Origin: Rhodocyclales bacterium
GTDB lineage: Bacteria; Pseudomonadota; Gammaproteobacteria; Burkholderiales; Rhodocyclaceae
Assembly: GCA_016177805.1 (NCBI GenBank)
Contig: JACOUN010000047.1
Span: 1 to 64,000 of the forward strand
Reading direction: 5' to 3'
DNA: 64,000 bases
Positions 15,750 to 24,729 of the stretch are shown here, piece by piece (position 1 is the first letter of the stretch; each line of letters begins with the position of its first letter). The notes beneath the pieces were generated by a model. That model was not told the origin of the DNA, searched no databases, and saw only the letters and a list, made by a program, of their open reading frames with translations. A program made the translations under genes and the position numbers.

Positions 15750-17162
15750 ATGGCCGGACTACTCAACATTGGCCTCACCGGTATCAACTCGGCACAGGCC
15801 AATCTGCTGGCGACCAGCCACAACATTACCAACGCCAATACGCCGGGGTTCTCGCGCCAACGCGTGCTGCAGTCCACCAACGAGCCGCAGTTCACCGGCG
15901 CGGGGTTCTTCGGGCAGGGTTCGCGGGTGGATGCGGTGCGCCGCCAGTACGACGCCTTCCTCAACCAGCAGGTGCTCAACACCTCGGCGCGCAAGGAAGA
16001 ATACAGCACCTACAGCGCCGCCATCAGCCAGGTCGACAATCTGTTGGGTGACGAAAGCGCCGGGTTGTCGTCGGCCATGGCGGACTTCTTTCGCGGGGTG
16101 AACGATGTTGCGAACAACCCCTCCAGCGTGCCCGCGCGCCAAGCGCTGATTTCGACCGCGAATTCGCTCGCCGGGCGCTTCGGCGCGCTCGACAATCGCC
16201 TGATCGAGATCCGTGACGCAAATGAGGGACAGATTGTCAGCGTGGTCACCGAAATCAACAGCTTCGCGCGCCAGATCGCCGACCTGAACCAGCGCATCGG
16301 TGAAGTCCAGGTTGCGGGGCCGAACGTGCAGGCCAACGACTTGCTCGACCAGCGCGACAACTTGGTGGCCGAGCTGAACAAGCTGATCAAGGTCAGCACC
16401 ACCGCCGAGTCGGACGGCTCGCTGAGTGTGTTCATGGGCAGCGGCCAGGCGCTGGTGGTAGGGTCCTCCGCGACCAATCTGAAGGTCGATTATCCGAGCT
16501 TGACCGATCCATTGCGTGGCCAGGTCTTTCTCACCACGCCGGGCGGAGATGTGCTGATTCCGGATTCGGTGCTGCAGGGGGGCGAACTGGGGGGGCTGAT
16601 CGCGTTCCGCAACCAGACGCTCGACAGCGCCCGCGACCAGCTCGGTGAAATCGCCAAGTCGCTGTCCGCAACCTTCAACACCCAGCACCTGCTGGGCGTC
16701 GATCTGAATGGCGCCGCCGGCGGCAATTTCTTCGCCGATCTGACCGCCGTGAGTGCGCGCGACGCGGCCGGGGCGTTCGCGGTGCTGGTTACCGACCCGG
16801 CCACCATTGCCGCGTCGAGCACCACCATACCCGGCGTGGGCAACAATGGGAACGCGCTGGCGCTGGCGGCGCTGCAGACCACCAAGGTCATGAACAGCGG
16901 CACGGCGACTTTCCAGTCAGCCTATTCGCAACTGGTCAGTTCGGTGGGCAACAAGGCGCGTGAAGTGCAGATCGCCGAGGCGGCGCAGGATGTGCAACTG
17001 GAGCAGGCGATCGCCGCGCGGGAGTCGGTGTCGGGGGTGAACCTCGATGAAGAGGCGGCCAATCTGATCCGTTTCCAGCAGGCCTACCAGGCGGCGGCAC
17101 GGGTGATGGGAGTCGCCGGCACTTTGTTTGAAGAAGTGCTGGGCGTGGCACGGGCGGGGTGA
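15750..17162 (+). CDS. flgK: Hook-filament junction protein FlgK (HAP1)
   Basis: The 470-residue product starts MAGLLNIGLTGINSAQANLLATSHNITNANTPGFSRQRVLQST and ends with the helix NLDEEAANLIRFQQAYQAAARVMGVAGTLFEEVLGV. It joins hook and filament. The central coiled region (about 130-230) is typical. It has its own sigma-54 promoter and precedes flgL by 4 bases. Confidence 0.94.
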   Translation: MAGLLNIGLTGINSAQANLLATSHNITNANTPGFSRQRVLQSTNEPQFTGAGFFGQGSRVDAVRRQYDAFLNQQVLNTSARKEEYSTYSAAISQVDNLLGDESAGLSSAMADFFRGVNDVANNPSSVPARQALISTANSLAGRFGALDNRLIEIRDANEGQIVSVVTEINSFARQIADLNQRIGEVQVAGPNVQANDLLDQRDNLVAELNKLIKVSTTAESDGSLSVFMGSGQALVVGSSATNLKVDYPSLTDPLRGQVFLTTPGGDVLIPDSVLQGGELGGLIAFRNQTLDSARDQLGEIAKSLSATFNTQHLLGVDLNGAAGGNFFADLTAVSARDAAGAFAVLVTDPATIAASSTTIPGVGNNGNALALAALQTTKVMNSGTATFQSAYSQLVSSVGNKAREVQIAEAAQDVQLEQAIAARESVSGVNLDEEAANLIRFQQAYQAAARVMGVAGTLFEEVLGVARAG

Positions 17163-17166
17163 TGCG

Positions 17167-18069
17167 ATGAGAGTCTCGACCAGCATGATCTACGATTTCG
17201 GGCGCAACGCGATGATGCGTCAGACGGCCGAATTCACGAATACCCAGTTGCAGCTAGCCTCCGGGCGGCGGGTGCTCAAGCCTTCGGACGACCCGGTGGC
17301 GGCGGCACGCGCGCTGGAAGTGTCGCAAAGCAAGAATGTGAACGGCCAGTTCCTGGAGAACATGGGCTACGCCAGGGACAACCTGCGCCAGGTCGAAGGC
17401 GCGATGACCGCCGCGACCGAACTGATCACCTATGCGCGCACCCGCGCCGTCGATGCGGGCAACGCGACCTACACCCAGCCGGAGCTGAACGCGATCGCCT
17501 CCGATCTGCGCGCCCAGTACGAGCAGTTGCGCGCGCTGGCCAACACGCGCGACGGCGAGGGCAATTACCTGTTCGCCGGCTTCTCGTTGAACACCGAGCC
17601 GTTCGTCGGTGATCTGAGCGCCCCTGCCACCACCTATGCCGGCGATGCCGGGGTGCGTGAGATTCGGGTCTCGGCCAGCCGCGACATCCCGGTGTCGGCC
17701 CCCGGCGATCTGATCTTCGGCGACGGGGTGACGGGCTTGTTCGCCGATTTTCGTACCCTGATCACGCGGCTCGAATCCGGCACCTTCAACAGCACCGACG
17801 TGGGCAACGCGCTCAACGGCATGAACTCGGCGATGGACGTGCTGATGCGCGAGCATGCTGCGGTCGGTTCGCGCCTGGGCGAGATCGACGCACTGGAGAA
17901 TGTGAACGCCGATTTCGACCTGCAGTACGCCGAAACGCTGTCGCGCATCCAGGACCTGGACTACACCGAAGCGATCTCGCGCTTCTCGCAGCAGCAGACG
18001 CTGCTGGAGGCAGCGCAACAGTCGTATGTCCGGGTCACCGGCTTGTCGCTGTTCGACTTGCTGCGGTGA
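17167..18069 (+). CDS. flgL: Hook-filament junction protein FlgL (HAP3)
   Basis: The 300-residue product has the flagellin-like N-terminus MRVSTSMIYDFGRNAMMRQTAEFTNTQLQLASGRRVLKPSDDPVAAARAL and the C-terminal helix EAISRFSQQQTLLEAAQQSYVRVTGLSLFDLLR. The ATG at 17167 starts 4 bases after the flgK stop. It caps the junction next to the filament. Confidence 0.93.
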   Translation: MRVSTSMIYDFGRNAMMRQTAEFTNTQLQLASGRRVLKPSDDPVAAARALEVSQSKNVNGQFLENMGYARDNLRQVEGAMTAATELITYARTRAVDAGNATYTQPELNAIASDLRAQYEQLRALANTRDGEGNYLFAGFSLNTEPFVGDLSAPATTYAGDAGVREIRVSASRDIPVSAPGDLIFGDGVTGLFADFRTLITRLESGTFNSTDVGNALNGMNSAMDVLMREHAAVGSRLGEIDALENVNADFDLQYAETLSRIQDLDYTEAISRFSQQQTLLEAAQQSYVRVTGLSLFDLLR

Positions 18070-18075
18070 CGTAAC

Positions 18076-18495
18076 ATGCGACGCCAGCGCCTGCTCGCCT
18101 GTTGCGCCGTACCGCTGTTGGGCGGGTGTACGGCGCTCCCGGATGCCATCAATGCCGAGTGGACGAACGCCCAATTGCAGGAGTTCGGTATGGTGGCGGT
18201 GGCGGCCTACGTGCTCTACGACCCGTTCGCGCCGACGTGGAAGATAGAAGTCGCGCATCTGGACGAGGAGCGGGTGAGGCTTGATCTGCGCATGCGCGTG
18301 CTTGCCACCGGCGGTGAAGGTGAGTCGCGGCGGGTGTTCATGCGCAACGCGCGCGAAATTGCCGAGAAGGGCGGTTTTGCGGGCTTTGACGTGATCCGCT
18401 ATGAGGAAGGGGTCGAGAGCAGCCGGCCGTTCGCGCAGCGCTTTGCCAGCGGTGAGATACGCTTGGCGCGATCGCGCGCGTGGCCGGCGCTGTAG
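18076..18495 (+). CDS. Small putative lipoprotein after flgL
   Basis: The 139-residue product begins with RRQRLLACCAVPLLGGCTALP, a lipoprotein-type signal with a lipobox (LLGGC) at about residue 18. The mature part is about 120 residues with alternating strands and no enzyme motif: VAAYVLYDPFAPTWKIEVAHLDEERVRLDLRMRVL. It follows flgL by only 6 bases, so it belongs to the same transcript. I do not recognise a named family. A role in the flagellar base or envelope is possible from position only. It converges with fliR, with 3 bases between the stops. Confidence 0.7.
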   Translation: MRRQRLLACCAVPLLGGCTALPDAINAEWTNAQLQEFGMVAVAAYVLYDPFAPTWKIEVAHLDEERVRLDLRMRVLATGGEGESRRVFMRNAREIAEKGGFAGFDVIRYEEGVESSRPFAQRFASGEIRLARSRAWPAL

Positions 18496-18498
18496 CCG

Positions 18499-19278
18499 TC
18501 ACCGCATCGCGCGCAGTAACTGGTCGATCGCCGTGAAGCCGCTTTCAAGCAGGTTCTGCAACATGGGGCCGAAGGCGGCCATGCTGAACAGCAGCATCAG
18601 CATGCCCGCCGACAGCGTGATCGGAAAACCCACCGCGAACAGGTTCAGTTGCGGCGCCGCGCGCGTCAGCACCCCCAGCGCGATGTTGGTGATCAGCAGC
18701 GCCGCCACCATCGGCAGCGCCAGCAGCACGCCGGACGCGAACATGGCCGCCGCGTAACGTACCAGCAGCAGCCAGGCCTTGTGGTGGGTGGCCTCGCCCA
18801 CCGGCAGCCACTCGAAGCTCATCGCCACGACCTGGACCAGCATCAGGTGACCATTCAGGGCGAGGAATACCAGCAAGGTCAGCAGGCCCAGGATCTCCGC
18901 GACCACCGATGACTGGCCACCGGTCTGCGGGTTGAAGAACACCGCGAACGACAAGCCCATCTGCAGCCCTATCATTTCGCCGGCCACATCCACCGCGGCG
19001 AAGAACAACCGCATCATGAAGCCGATCGCGATGCCGATGAAGGCCTGGTGCACCAGTATCCCCAGCGCCATCCACGAGTCGGCGGGAACCGCCGGCATGG
19101 GCGGCAGCGCCGGCAATATCGCCATCGCGGCGGCCAGCCCCACCGCCAGGCGGATGCGCAGCGGCACGGCACGGTTGCTCAGCAGCGGCGCCGAGGCGAT
19201 CAACCCCAGCACCCGCGCCAGCGGAAACATCAATGCCGCCAGCCAGGCATCGAGTTGCGCGCTGCTGACGTCCAGCAT
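18499..19278 (-). CDS. fliR: Flagellar export gate protein FliR
   Basis: The 259-residue product has about six hydrophobic segments and FliR signatures: LAALMFPLARVLGLIASAPLLSNRAVPLRIRLAVGL, EMIGLQMGLSFAVFFNPQTGG and a C-terminal LNLFAVGFPITLSAGMLML. It is the last gene of the fliF-R set. The start at 19278 gives the usual FliR length; the frame is open further upstream but would only add unrelated residues overlapping fliQ. Confidence 0.92.
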   Translation of the reverse strand: MLDVSSAQLDAWLAALMFPLARVLGLIASAPLLSNRAVPLRIRLAVGLAAAMAILPALPPMPAVPADSWMALGILVHQAFIGIAIGFMMRLFFAAVDVAGEMIGLQMGLSFAVFFNPQTGGQSSVVAEILGLLTLLVFLALNGHLMLVQVVAMSFEWLPVGEATHHKAWLLLVRYAAAMFASGVLLALPMVAALLITNIALGVLTRAAPQLNLFAVGFPITLSAGMLMLLFSMAAFGPMLQNLLESGFTAIDQLLRAMR

Positions 19279-19295
19279 CGTCCGCGTCCCGTGGG

Positions 19296-19565
19296 TCAGC
19301 CGATGAGTGACGGAATCGAGCCGTACAGCCGGCTGGCGAAGTCGGTGATCAGCGTGATCATCCATGGACCGGCGATCACCAGCGTGACGAAGATCGCCAC
19401 CAGCTTCGGCACGAAAGACAGCGTCATCTCGTTGATCTGGGTCGCGGCCTGGAAAACGCTCACGATCAGGCCGGTCACCAGGGCGACGAGAAACAGCGGG
19501 GCCGACATCATCAGTGCGATCTCTATGGCCTGGCGGCCGATGTCCATCACGGTTCCGGGGGTCAT
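19296..19565 (-). CDS. fliQ: Flagellar export gate protein FliQ
   Basis: The ATG at 19565 gives 89 residues, exactly the usual FliQ length. Two membrane helices are visible: IEIALMMSAPLFLVALVTGLIVSVFQAATQINEMTLSFVPKLVAIFVTLVIAG. It forms the gate with FliP and FliR. The frame extends 8 codons further upstream, into the fliP end, but the shorter start fits the family. Confidence 0.93.
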   Translation of the reverse strand: MTPGTVMDIGRQAIEIALMMSAPLFLVALVTGLIVSVFQAATQINEMTLSFVPKLVAIFVTLVIAGPWMITLITDFASRLYGSIPSLIG

Positions 19566-19578
19566 GGCGTTTGCTCCG

Positions 19579-20337
19579 TCATAGCGCAAAACTTTGTACG
19601 AGCGAACCGATCAGCAGCGTCCAGCCATCGATCAGCACGAACAGCATGATCTTGAACGGCAGTGACACGATGACCGGCGACATCATCATCATCCCCATCG
19701 ACATCAGCACCGAGGCGACGATCATGTCGATGATGAGAAACGGGATGAAGATCACGAAACCGATCTGGAACGCGGTCTTCAGTTCGGAGGTGACGAAGGC
19801 CGGCACCACGACCCGCATCGGCAGGTCTTCGGCCTTTTCCACCGGCGGTGTTTTGGACAGCTTGGCGAACAGGCTCAGATCGGCCTCGCGGATCTGGTTG
19901 AGCATGAAGGCCTTGACCGGCACCGAGGCCCGCTTCAGCGCCACGTCCATCTGTATGGCGCCAGTCGACATCGGCTGGTAGGCCTCGGTGTACACCCGCT
20001 CGGCGATCGGCGACATGATGAAAAAGGTCAGGAACAGCGCCAGCCCGAGCAGCACCTGGTTGGGCGGCGAGGTCTGGGTGCCCATCGCGGTGCGCAGCAG
20101 CGCAAACACGATGATGATGCGGGTGAAGCTGGTCATCATCAGCAGCACGGCGGGCAGGAACGACAGCGCCGTCAGCAGCAGCAGGGTCTGGATGCTCAGG
20201 CTGTAGTTGGTACCCCCGCCGGCGGTGGGAGTGCTGGTGATGGCGGGCAAACTCTGCGCTTCGACCAGTGCCGGCGCGAGCAGCAACAGGGTCGGCAGCA
20301 GCGCGCGCAGCAGCGACGGGAGTGCGTCATTGCGCAT
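19579..20337 (-). CDS. fliP: Flagellar export gate protein FliP
   Basis: The 252-residue product has a signal-like N-terminus and the conserved [65 protein letters not shown], then [44 protein letters not shown]. This is the FliP/SctR signature. Its ATG overlaps the end of fliO by 11 bases. Confidence 0.95.
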   Translation of the reverse strand: MRNDALPSLLRALLPTLLLLAPALVEAQSLPAITSTPTAGGGTNYSLSIQTLLLLTALSFLPAVLLMMTSFTRIIIVFALLRTAMGTQTSPPNQVLLGLALFLTFFIMSPIAERVYTEAYQPMSTGAIQMDVALKRASVPVKAFMLNQIREADLSLFAKLSKTPPVEKAEDLPMRVVVPAFVTSELKTAFQIGFVIFIPFLIIDMIVASVLMSMGMMMMSPVIVSLPFKIMLFVLIDGWTLLIGSLVQSFAL

Positions 20338-20749
20338 CTTTGCGTCGCTCCATCGAGAGTTTGAGCCAGCGCGTGAAGTCCTTGCCGGGCGGGACGGCGG
20401 GGTCGTCGTCGCCGTTCTGCAGTTCGGCCGCGTCGAGGGTGTGCAGGGTGGACACGCTGGCCGACGACACGCCGACCACCAGCACCTTCTCCGCCACCTT
20501 GATCAGGACCACCCGCTCGCGCGAGCCGACCGATACCGCGCCCAGCACCTTGAGTCCGGCGGCCGCGCCGCGCGGCGCGGCAAGACGCTTGATCAGCCAC
20601 AGGCTCACCAGCAGGATGGCGATCACGGCGCCCAGCCCGATCACCATCTGGCCGACCCCGGTTGCTAGATCGGGGGTGGGTTCGGCGGCACGCGCGGCAT
20701 GCGGCGCGATCGCCAGGGTCAGGGCTATGAGCAGGGTGAGTGGGTACAC
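20327..20749 (-). CDS. fliO: Flagellar export assembly protein FliO
   Basis: The 140-residue product starts at GTG 20749, with a signal-like stretch (residues 1-22). A membrane helix follows ([22 protein letters not shown], about 35-56). The FliO cytoplasmic domain comes after it, with [30 protein letters not shown]. It stabilises FliP during assembly. Its distance from fliN is unusually large (286 bases) because of a REP cluster. Confidence 0.9.
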   Translation of the reverse strand: MYPLTLLIALTLAIAPHAARAAEPTPDLATGVGQMVIGLGAVIAILLVSLWLIKRLAAPRGAAAGLKVLGAVSVGSRERVVLIKVAEKVLVVGVSSASVSTLHTLDAAELQNGDDDPAVPPGKDFTRWLKLSMERRKDAQ

Positions 20750-20870
20750 GGTGGGTCCGCAAGTGCTTCCGATGATGGAAGCTTAGCGGTCCCGTGTGCC
20801 GGATCAGGCCCGGATAAGACGGGCAAAAGCGCGGCTATTCGATGCTTGGGGGGATCGGTTCGAACGTTTC

Positions 20871-21026
20871 GAAGGAGCGGCTTCAGTCCCGAACGTTAGG
20901 ATGGTCGCGGCTGAAGCCGCTCCTACGTGAGGCGTGGTTCGGTCGTTTCGTAGGAGGGGCTTTAGCCCCGAACTCCTTCGCGAGGCGTGGTTCGGTCGTT
21001 TCGTGGGAGGGGCTTCAGCTCCGAAC
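20871..21026. repeat. REP-like cluster between fliN and fliO
   Basis: Four units of the GGAGCGGCTT-CAG/GGAGGGGCTTTAGCCCC family lie at about 20871-20893, 20904-20927 (reverse), 20949-20973 and 21002-21026. The last two sit in direct repeats that share the leader GGCGTGGTTCGGTCGTTTCG. The cluster separates fliO from fliN in an otherwise tight operon. As RNA the inverted pair could form a hairpin. Confidence 0.75.
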
Positions 21027-21035
21027 CGCGCGCGC

Positions 21036-21515
21036 TCAGCTACGTATTTTGCGCATGCGTTCGGCGGGCGTGATGATGTCGGTCAGGCGGATGCCGAACT
21101 TGTCGTTGACCACCACCACCTCGCCCTGCGCGATGAGGGTGCCATTGACCAGCACGTCCATCGGCTCGCCCGCCAGCCCTTCCAGTTCCACCACCGAGCC
21201 GTGGGCGAGCTGGAGCAGGTTGCGGATCGACAATTTGGTGCGGCCCAGCTCCACGGTGAGCGACACCGGGATGTCCAGGATCATGTCGAAGTCGTTCATC
21301 GCGCCGGCCTTGCCTTCGGATGCGCCGAAATCCGGAAATATCTGGCTGGCTGGTTTGGCCTGATAGGGCGAGCCGGCCGCCTCGGCGAGTTCCGAGGCGA
21401 CCCGCGCGCTCTCGGGATCGGCGGCCGCGCCTTCGGTCTCGGCCTGTTCCATCATTGCCGAGGCCCAGTCGTCCTCGGTGATCTGGTTGTCTTCCTGGGC
21501 GTCGTTGTCAGCCAT
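21036..21515 (-). CDS. fliN: Flagellar C-ring switch protein FliN
   Basis: The 159-residue product has an acidic N-terminal extension and then the SpoA/FliN domain (about 75-159): ILDIPVSLTVELGRTKLSIRNLLQLAHGSVVELEGLAGEPMDVLVNGTLIAQGEVVVVNDKFGIRLTDII. It is the typical longer FliN form of proteobacteria. The ATG at 21515 follows GGAGG and overlaps the fliM end by 8 bases. Confidence 0.93.
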   Translation of the reverse strand: MADNDAQEDNQITEDDWASAMMEQAETEGAAADPESARVASELAEAAGSPYQAKPASQIFPDFGASEGKAGAMNDFDMILDIPVSLTVELGRTKLSIRNLLQLAHGSVVELEGLAGEPMDVLVNGTLIAQGEVVVVNDKFGIRLTDIITPAERMRKIRS

Positions 21516-22515
21516 CGTGGCCTCCGGTGAAAGTGGTGTCGGCATCCTGTTGCGACAGGAATCGCTCGACCTTGACGGCGTAGCGCCCGGACTGCATCCC
21601 GTAGTGCACCTGGATCACCGGCACACCATCGACTTCGCATTCGAGCAGGCGCGGGACATTGAGCGGAATCACGTCGCCGACACGCATGTTGACGATGTCG
21701 CGCAGGGTCACGCGTGTGTCCCCGAACGTACATACCAGTTCGACCTCGGCACCCTGCAATTGTTTGGTCAACAGCTTGATCCAGCGGTTGTCCTGGGTCA
21801 GATGGTCGCTCTGCATGGTCGAGTACAGCGTGTCGCGGATGGGCTCGACCATCGAATACGGAAAGCAGATGTGCATGTCGGCCTGGGAACCGCCGAACTC
21901 CAGGGTATAGGTCGTTGCCACGACGATTTCGGAGGGGGTGGCGATGTTGGCGAACTGCGAGTTCATCTCCGAGCGCACATACTCGAGATCGATCTTGAAC
22001 ACCGGCGCCCAGGCCTTGCCGTACTCGGCAAACACCACCCCGAGCATGCCCTGGATGATGCGTTGCTCGGTCGGGGTGAAATCCCGCCCTTCGACACGTG
22101 AATGAAAGCGCCCGTCGCCGCCGAACATGTTGTCCACCACCAGGAACACCAGGTTGGGATCGAACACGATCAGCCCGGTGCCGCGCAGCGGTTTGACCTG
22201 CACCAGGTTGAGGTTGGTCGGTACCACCAGGTTGCGCACGAACTCGCCGTACTTCTGCACCTTGATCGGCCCCACCGATACCTCGGTGCTGCGATGCATG
22301 AAATTGAACAGGCCGATGCGCAGGTAGCGGGCGAAACGTTCGTTGATGAGTTCCAGCGTGGGCATGCGCCCGCGCACGATGCGTTCCTGGGTAGCGAGGT
22401 TGTAGGGGCGGACCCCGCCCTGGTCCTCGCCACTGTCTTCCGGTTCGTCAGACTCTCCCGTGACGCCCTTGAGCAGGGCATCAACTTCGTCTTGGGAGAG
22501 AAAATCGGAAGACAT
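21508..22515 (-). CDS. fliM: Flagellar switch protein FliM
   Basis: The 335-residue product starts SSDFLSQDEVDALLKGVTG, the conserved CheY-P-binding N-terminus. It then has the CheC-like middle domain (RMPTLELINERFARYLRIGLFNFMH, GLIVFDPNLVFLVVDNMFGGDGR) and a C-terminal SpoA domain (DIVNMRVGDVIPLNVPRLLECEVDGVPVIQVHYG). It links chemotaxis to rotor reversal. Confidence 0.95.
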   Translation of the reverse strand: MSSDFLSQDEVDALLKGVTGESDEPEDSGEDQGGVRPYNLATQERIVRGRMPTLELINERFARYLRIGLFNFMHRSTEVSVGPIKVQKYGEFVRNLVVPTNLNLVQVKPLRGTGLIVFDPNLVFLVVDNMFGGDGRFHSRVEGRDFTPTEQRIIQGMLGVVFAEYGKAWAPVFKIDLEYVRSEMNSQFANIATPSEIVVATTYTLEFGGSQADMHICFPYSMVEPIRDTLYSTMQSDHLTQDNRWIKLLTKQLQGAEVELVCTFGDTRVTLRDIVNMRVGDVIPLNVPRLLECEVDGVPVIQVHYGMQSGRYAVKVERFLSQQDADTTFTGGHDG

Positions 22516-22529
22516 GGTCCTGGTCTCCG

Positions 22530-23078
22530 CTACTGGATGATGAAGGAGCTGAACAGCACGGCCTGCACCGGCGCGGTGGCACGATTGGCCGCGCCGGGGG
22601 GGGCGCCGAGCACTTCGTTCACACCGTCGGCGATTTCGTTCGCGAGTGCTTCGCGGCCCTCGGTGGTGGCCAGCTCGGACGGCAGCTTGCTCGACAGCAG
22701 CAGGTTGATGCGATGCCGGATCTGCGGCATGAAGCCCTTGAGTCCGTCGCTCAGCTTGGGATCGGCAACGTGCAGCGACATCACGACCTGGAGGAAGCGG
22801 TCGCCTTCGCCCAGCGCGAGGTTGACCACGAACGGATCAAGCGGAACGAAGGTGGGCGGCTTGGACAGGTCCACCATTGCAGGCGCAGCGGCGGTCTCTT
22901 CGTGTGCCGCGTCGTCCTTCTTGCCCTTCTTGAGCAGCAGCAGACCTACCACACCGGCGCCGGCGAGTATCACGATCAACACCACGATGATGATGATGAG
23001 CTTCAGCTTCTTGCCCTTTTTGGGCTTGGCAGTTGCTTCCGCGTCGTCGTCGGGGGGGGCGGCCTTGGCCTTAGCCAT
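22530..23078 (-). CDS. fliL: Flagellar basal body-associated protein FliL
   Basis: The 182-residue product has a lysine-rich cytoplasmic start, one membrane helix (LKLIIIIVVLIVILAGAGVVGLLLL, about 25-49) and a periplasmic domain with FVPLDPFVVNLALGEGDRFLQVVMSLHV. It ends with a conserved VLFSSFIIQ-type tail. It supports stator function. The ATG at 23078 follows CAGGAGA. Confidence 0.92.
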   Translation of the reverse strand: MAKAKAAPPDDDAEATAKPKKGKKLKLIIIIVVLIVILAGAGVVGLLLLKKGKKDDAAHEETAAAPAMVDLSKPPTFVPLDPFVVNLALGEGDRFLQVVMSLHVADPKLSDGLKGFMPQIRHRINLLLSSKLPSELATTEGREALANEIADGVNEVLGAPPGAANRATAPVQAVLFSSFIIQ

Positions 23079-23169
23079 GATTTCTCCTGATGTTGCAAGC
23101 GATTATGAGGGATGGGCGTCCCGGTCCAGGCCGGGAATAGTGGGGCAGAGCGGCCCCAATTCTCCCATT

Positions 23170-24636
23170 TTACGCGAATGTATCGATCACCCCGGTGCCG
23201 CCCCGTATCCACTGCGCGGACGATGCGAGCGGCAGCGGCGCGTCGTCCCGGCTGGCGGCGCTTGCACCCCCATGCGGATACGGCGAACGGTGGGTGGCGG
23301 CGTCTTCGCGTGCTTGATGCTGGCCGGATGTGCTCACGTCCGTCTGACCCAGGTTGATGCCCGATTGTTGCAGCATTTCGCGCAGGCGCGGCATGGCCTG
23401 TTCCAGTGCCTCGCGCGCGGCCGGCGTGGCCGCGACAAAGTGAGCGGTTGTCTGGTCGCCATTGATGTGGATCGACACCCCCAGCTTGCCCATGCTGGGG
23501 GGGGTCAATACCAGTTCGGCACGGCTTTCGCCGCGCCCGACCATCCACGTCAGCTTGGTGCCGACATCCTCGGCCCATGCGCGTTGTCCGACGGGCGTGG
23601 CGACCGGCAGTTGCTGGAGTGGCGCCGATTCGGTGCGCGCCACGCCCACCCCGGCGGTGCCGGCAGTGTGCGGCAGACCGGTGGAGGCGGGCTCGGCAGC
23701 GAGCAGGGGGGCGGGCGGGGTGGGGAGTCGTACCGCCGGGTCGGCGCCGGGTTCGGTCGCCATGCGTGCAGTTGTCGCTGCGGGGGTGGCCGCCGGTTGC
23801 TTGCTCGCCAGCAGCGCGGCGAAGTCGGTTACGGCATCGGCATCGGCATCGGCAGCGGCAGCGGCGTTGCCAATGGTGCCGGGCGCGGCAGCGAGTTTGG
23901 TGGTTGCCGCACCCGATCCATCCGCCCCGCCCTCGACGCCCTTGCCACCTTCGCCGCTGGTAGTTGCGGCCGGGTGGCCGAACAAACGGGCCATCAGAGT
24001 GCTGGCCAGGGTGCGGGCCGGGGTGGGGGGCGAGGTGGCGGTAAGGTCTGCTTCCGGTGCGCTCGCGTCGGGCTCCGGGGCGAGCGCGATACCGGCAAGA
24101 ACCGGCGCCAGCGCGGCAAGGCTTGCCGCAACGGCAGTTTCGTTTTCGGCTGGATCGGGGGTGGGGTTGCCGGTGAGCAGTGCATCCGGAACCTCGGCCG
24201 GGACGGCCGGAACGGGCGCGTCGTCCTGCGACGACGACGTGCCGATCTCGCTCGCGGCGCTGTCGGTAGCGGCAACAGCAGCGGCAGCGGCAGCCACGGC
24301 CGCGGCGGACTCTTCCACCTTGCCCTGGGTGGCCGCCACAGCGGCCGCCTGGTCCGTGGCGGCTTTGCTGTCGGGTGTCGGGGCAGGCGCCTGGGCGGCC
24401 GGTTTGGCGCTGGGGCCCGGCGTCGGCGCGGGGCGTGTTTGTTCCGCGGGCGTTGGGCGGGGGGGTGTTGCGGCAGCTTCGCGCGGGCGCGTCGCGGCTT
24501 GGTCGTTGTTTCGCATGTTGCGTTCCAGCACGTCGGAGAAGGTGCTGTTTGCGGTGGCGCTGGCCGGGCTCGCGCTTGCATCGCGGGTGGCCATGATGAG
24601 GTTCGAGGCCGAGGTGCTGGTGATGGGGCTTGCCAT
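23170..24636 (-). CDS. fliK: Flagellar hook-length control protein FliK
   Basis: The 488-residue product is Ala/Pro/Thr-rich over most of its length, as usual for the FliK ruler. The C-terminal domain (about 355-460) matches Flg_hook: LTWMVGRGESRAELVLTPPSMGKLGVSIHINGDQTTAHFVAATPAAREALEQAMPRLREMLQQSGINLGQTDVS. It has a sigma-54 promoter just upstream, so it can be expressed apart from fliF-J. A second FliK-like gene lies at 34472-35860. Confidence 0.88.
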   Translation of the reverse strand: MASPITSTSASNLIMATRDASASPASATANSTFSDVLERNMRNNDQAATRPREAAATPPRPTPAEQTRPAPTPGPSAKPAAQAPAPTPDSKAATDQAAAVAATQGKVEESAAAVAAAAAAVAATDSAASEIGTSSSQDDAPVPAVPAEVPDALLTGNPTPDPAENETAVAASLAALAPVLAGIALAPEPDASAPEADLTATSPPTPARTLASTLMARLFGHPAATTSGEGGKGVEGGADGSGAATTKLAAAPGTIGNAAAAADADADAVTDFAALLASKQPAATPAATTARMATEPGADPAVRLPTPPAPLLAAEPASTGLPHTAGTAGVGVARTESAPLQQLPVATPVGQRAWAEDVGTKLTWMVGRGESRAELVLTPPSMGKLGVSIHINGDQTTAHFVAATPAAREALEQAMPRLREMLQQSGINLGQTDVSTSGQHQAREDAATHRSPYPHGGASAASRDDAPLPLASSAQWIRGGTGVIDTFA

Positions 24637-24685
24637 GGCTGAAATCCCTGGAATGGTGTGTTCAGGCGGTCTTCAGGGGAGGTTC

Positions 24686-24702
24686 AGCAAGGCGCGTGCC
24701 AG
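24686..24702 (-). promoter_or_regulatory. Sigma-54 promoter of fliK
   Basis: On the minus strand CTGGCACGCGCCTTGCT is a perfect match to YTGGCACG-N4-TTGCW. Transcription would start near 24674, about 38 bases before fliK. This splits the fliF-R block into at least two transcription units. Confidence 0.8.
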
Positions 24703-24729
24703 TTGCACTGTCGGCTCGGGCGGCGGTGC

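Noticed and set aside
20760-20810. Sigma-54-like TCCGGCACACGGGACCGCTAAG before fliO
   Set aside because: The GC lies one base out of the strict spacing.
23120-23165. Sigma-54-like sequence upstream of fliL
   Set aside because: GG and GC are one base out of register.
22102-24642. Plus-strand open frame of 846 codons opposite fliM, fliL and fliK
   Set aside because: Low-complexity Gly/Arg-rich translation opposite genuine genes.
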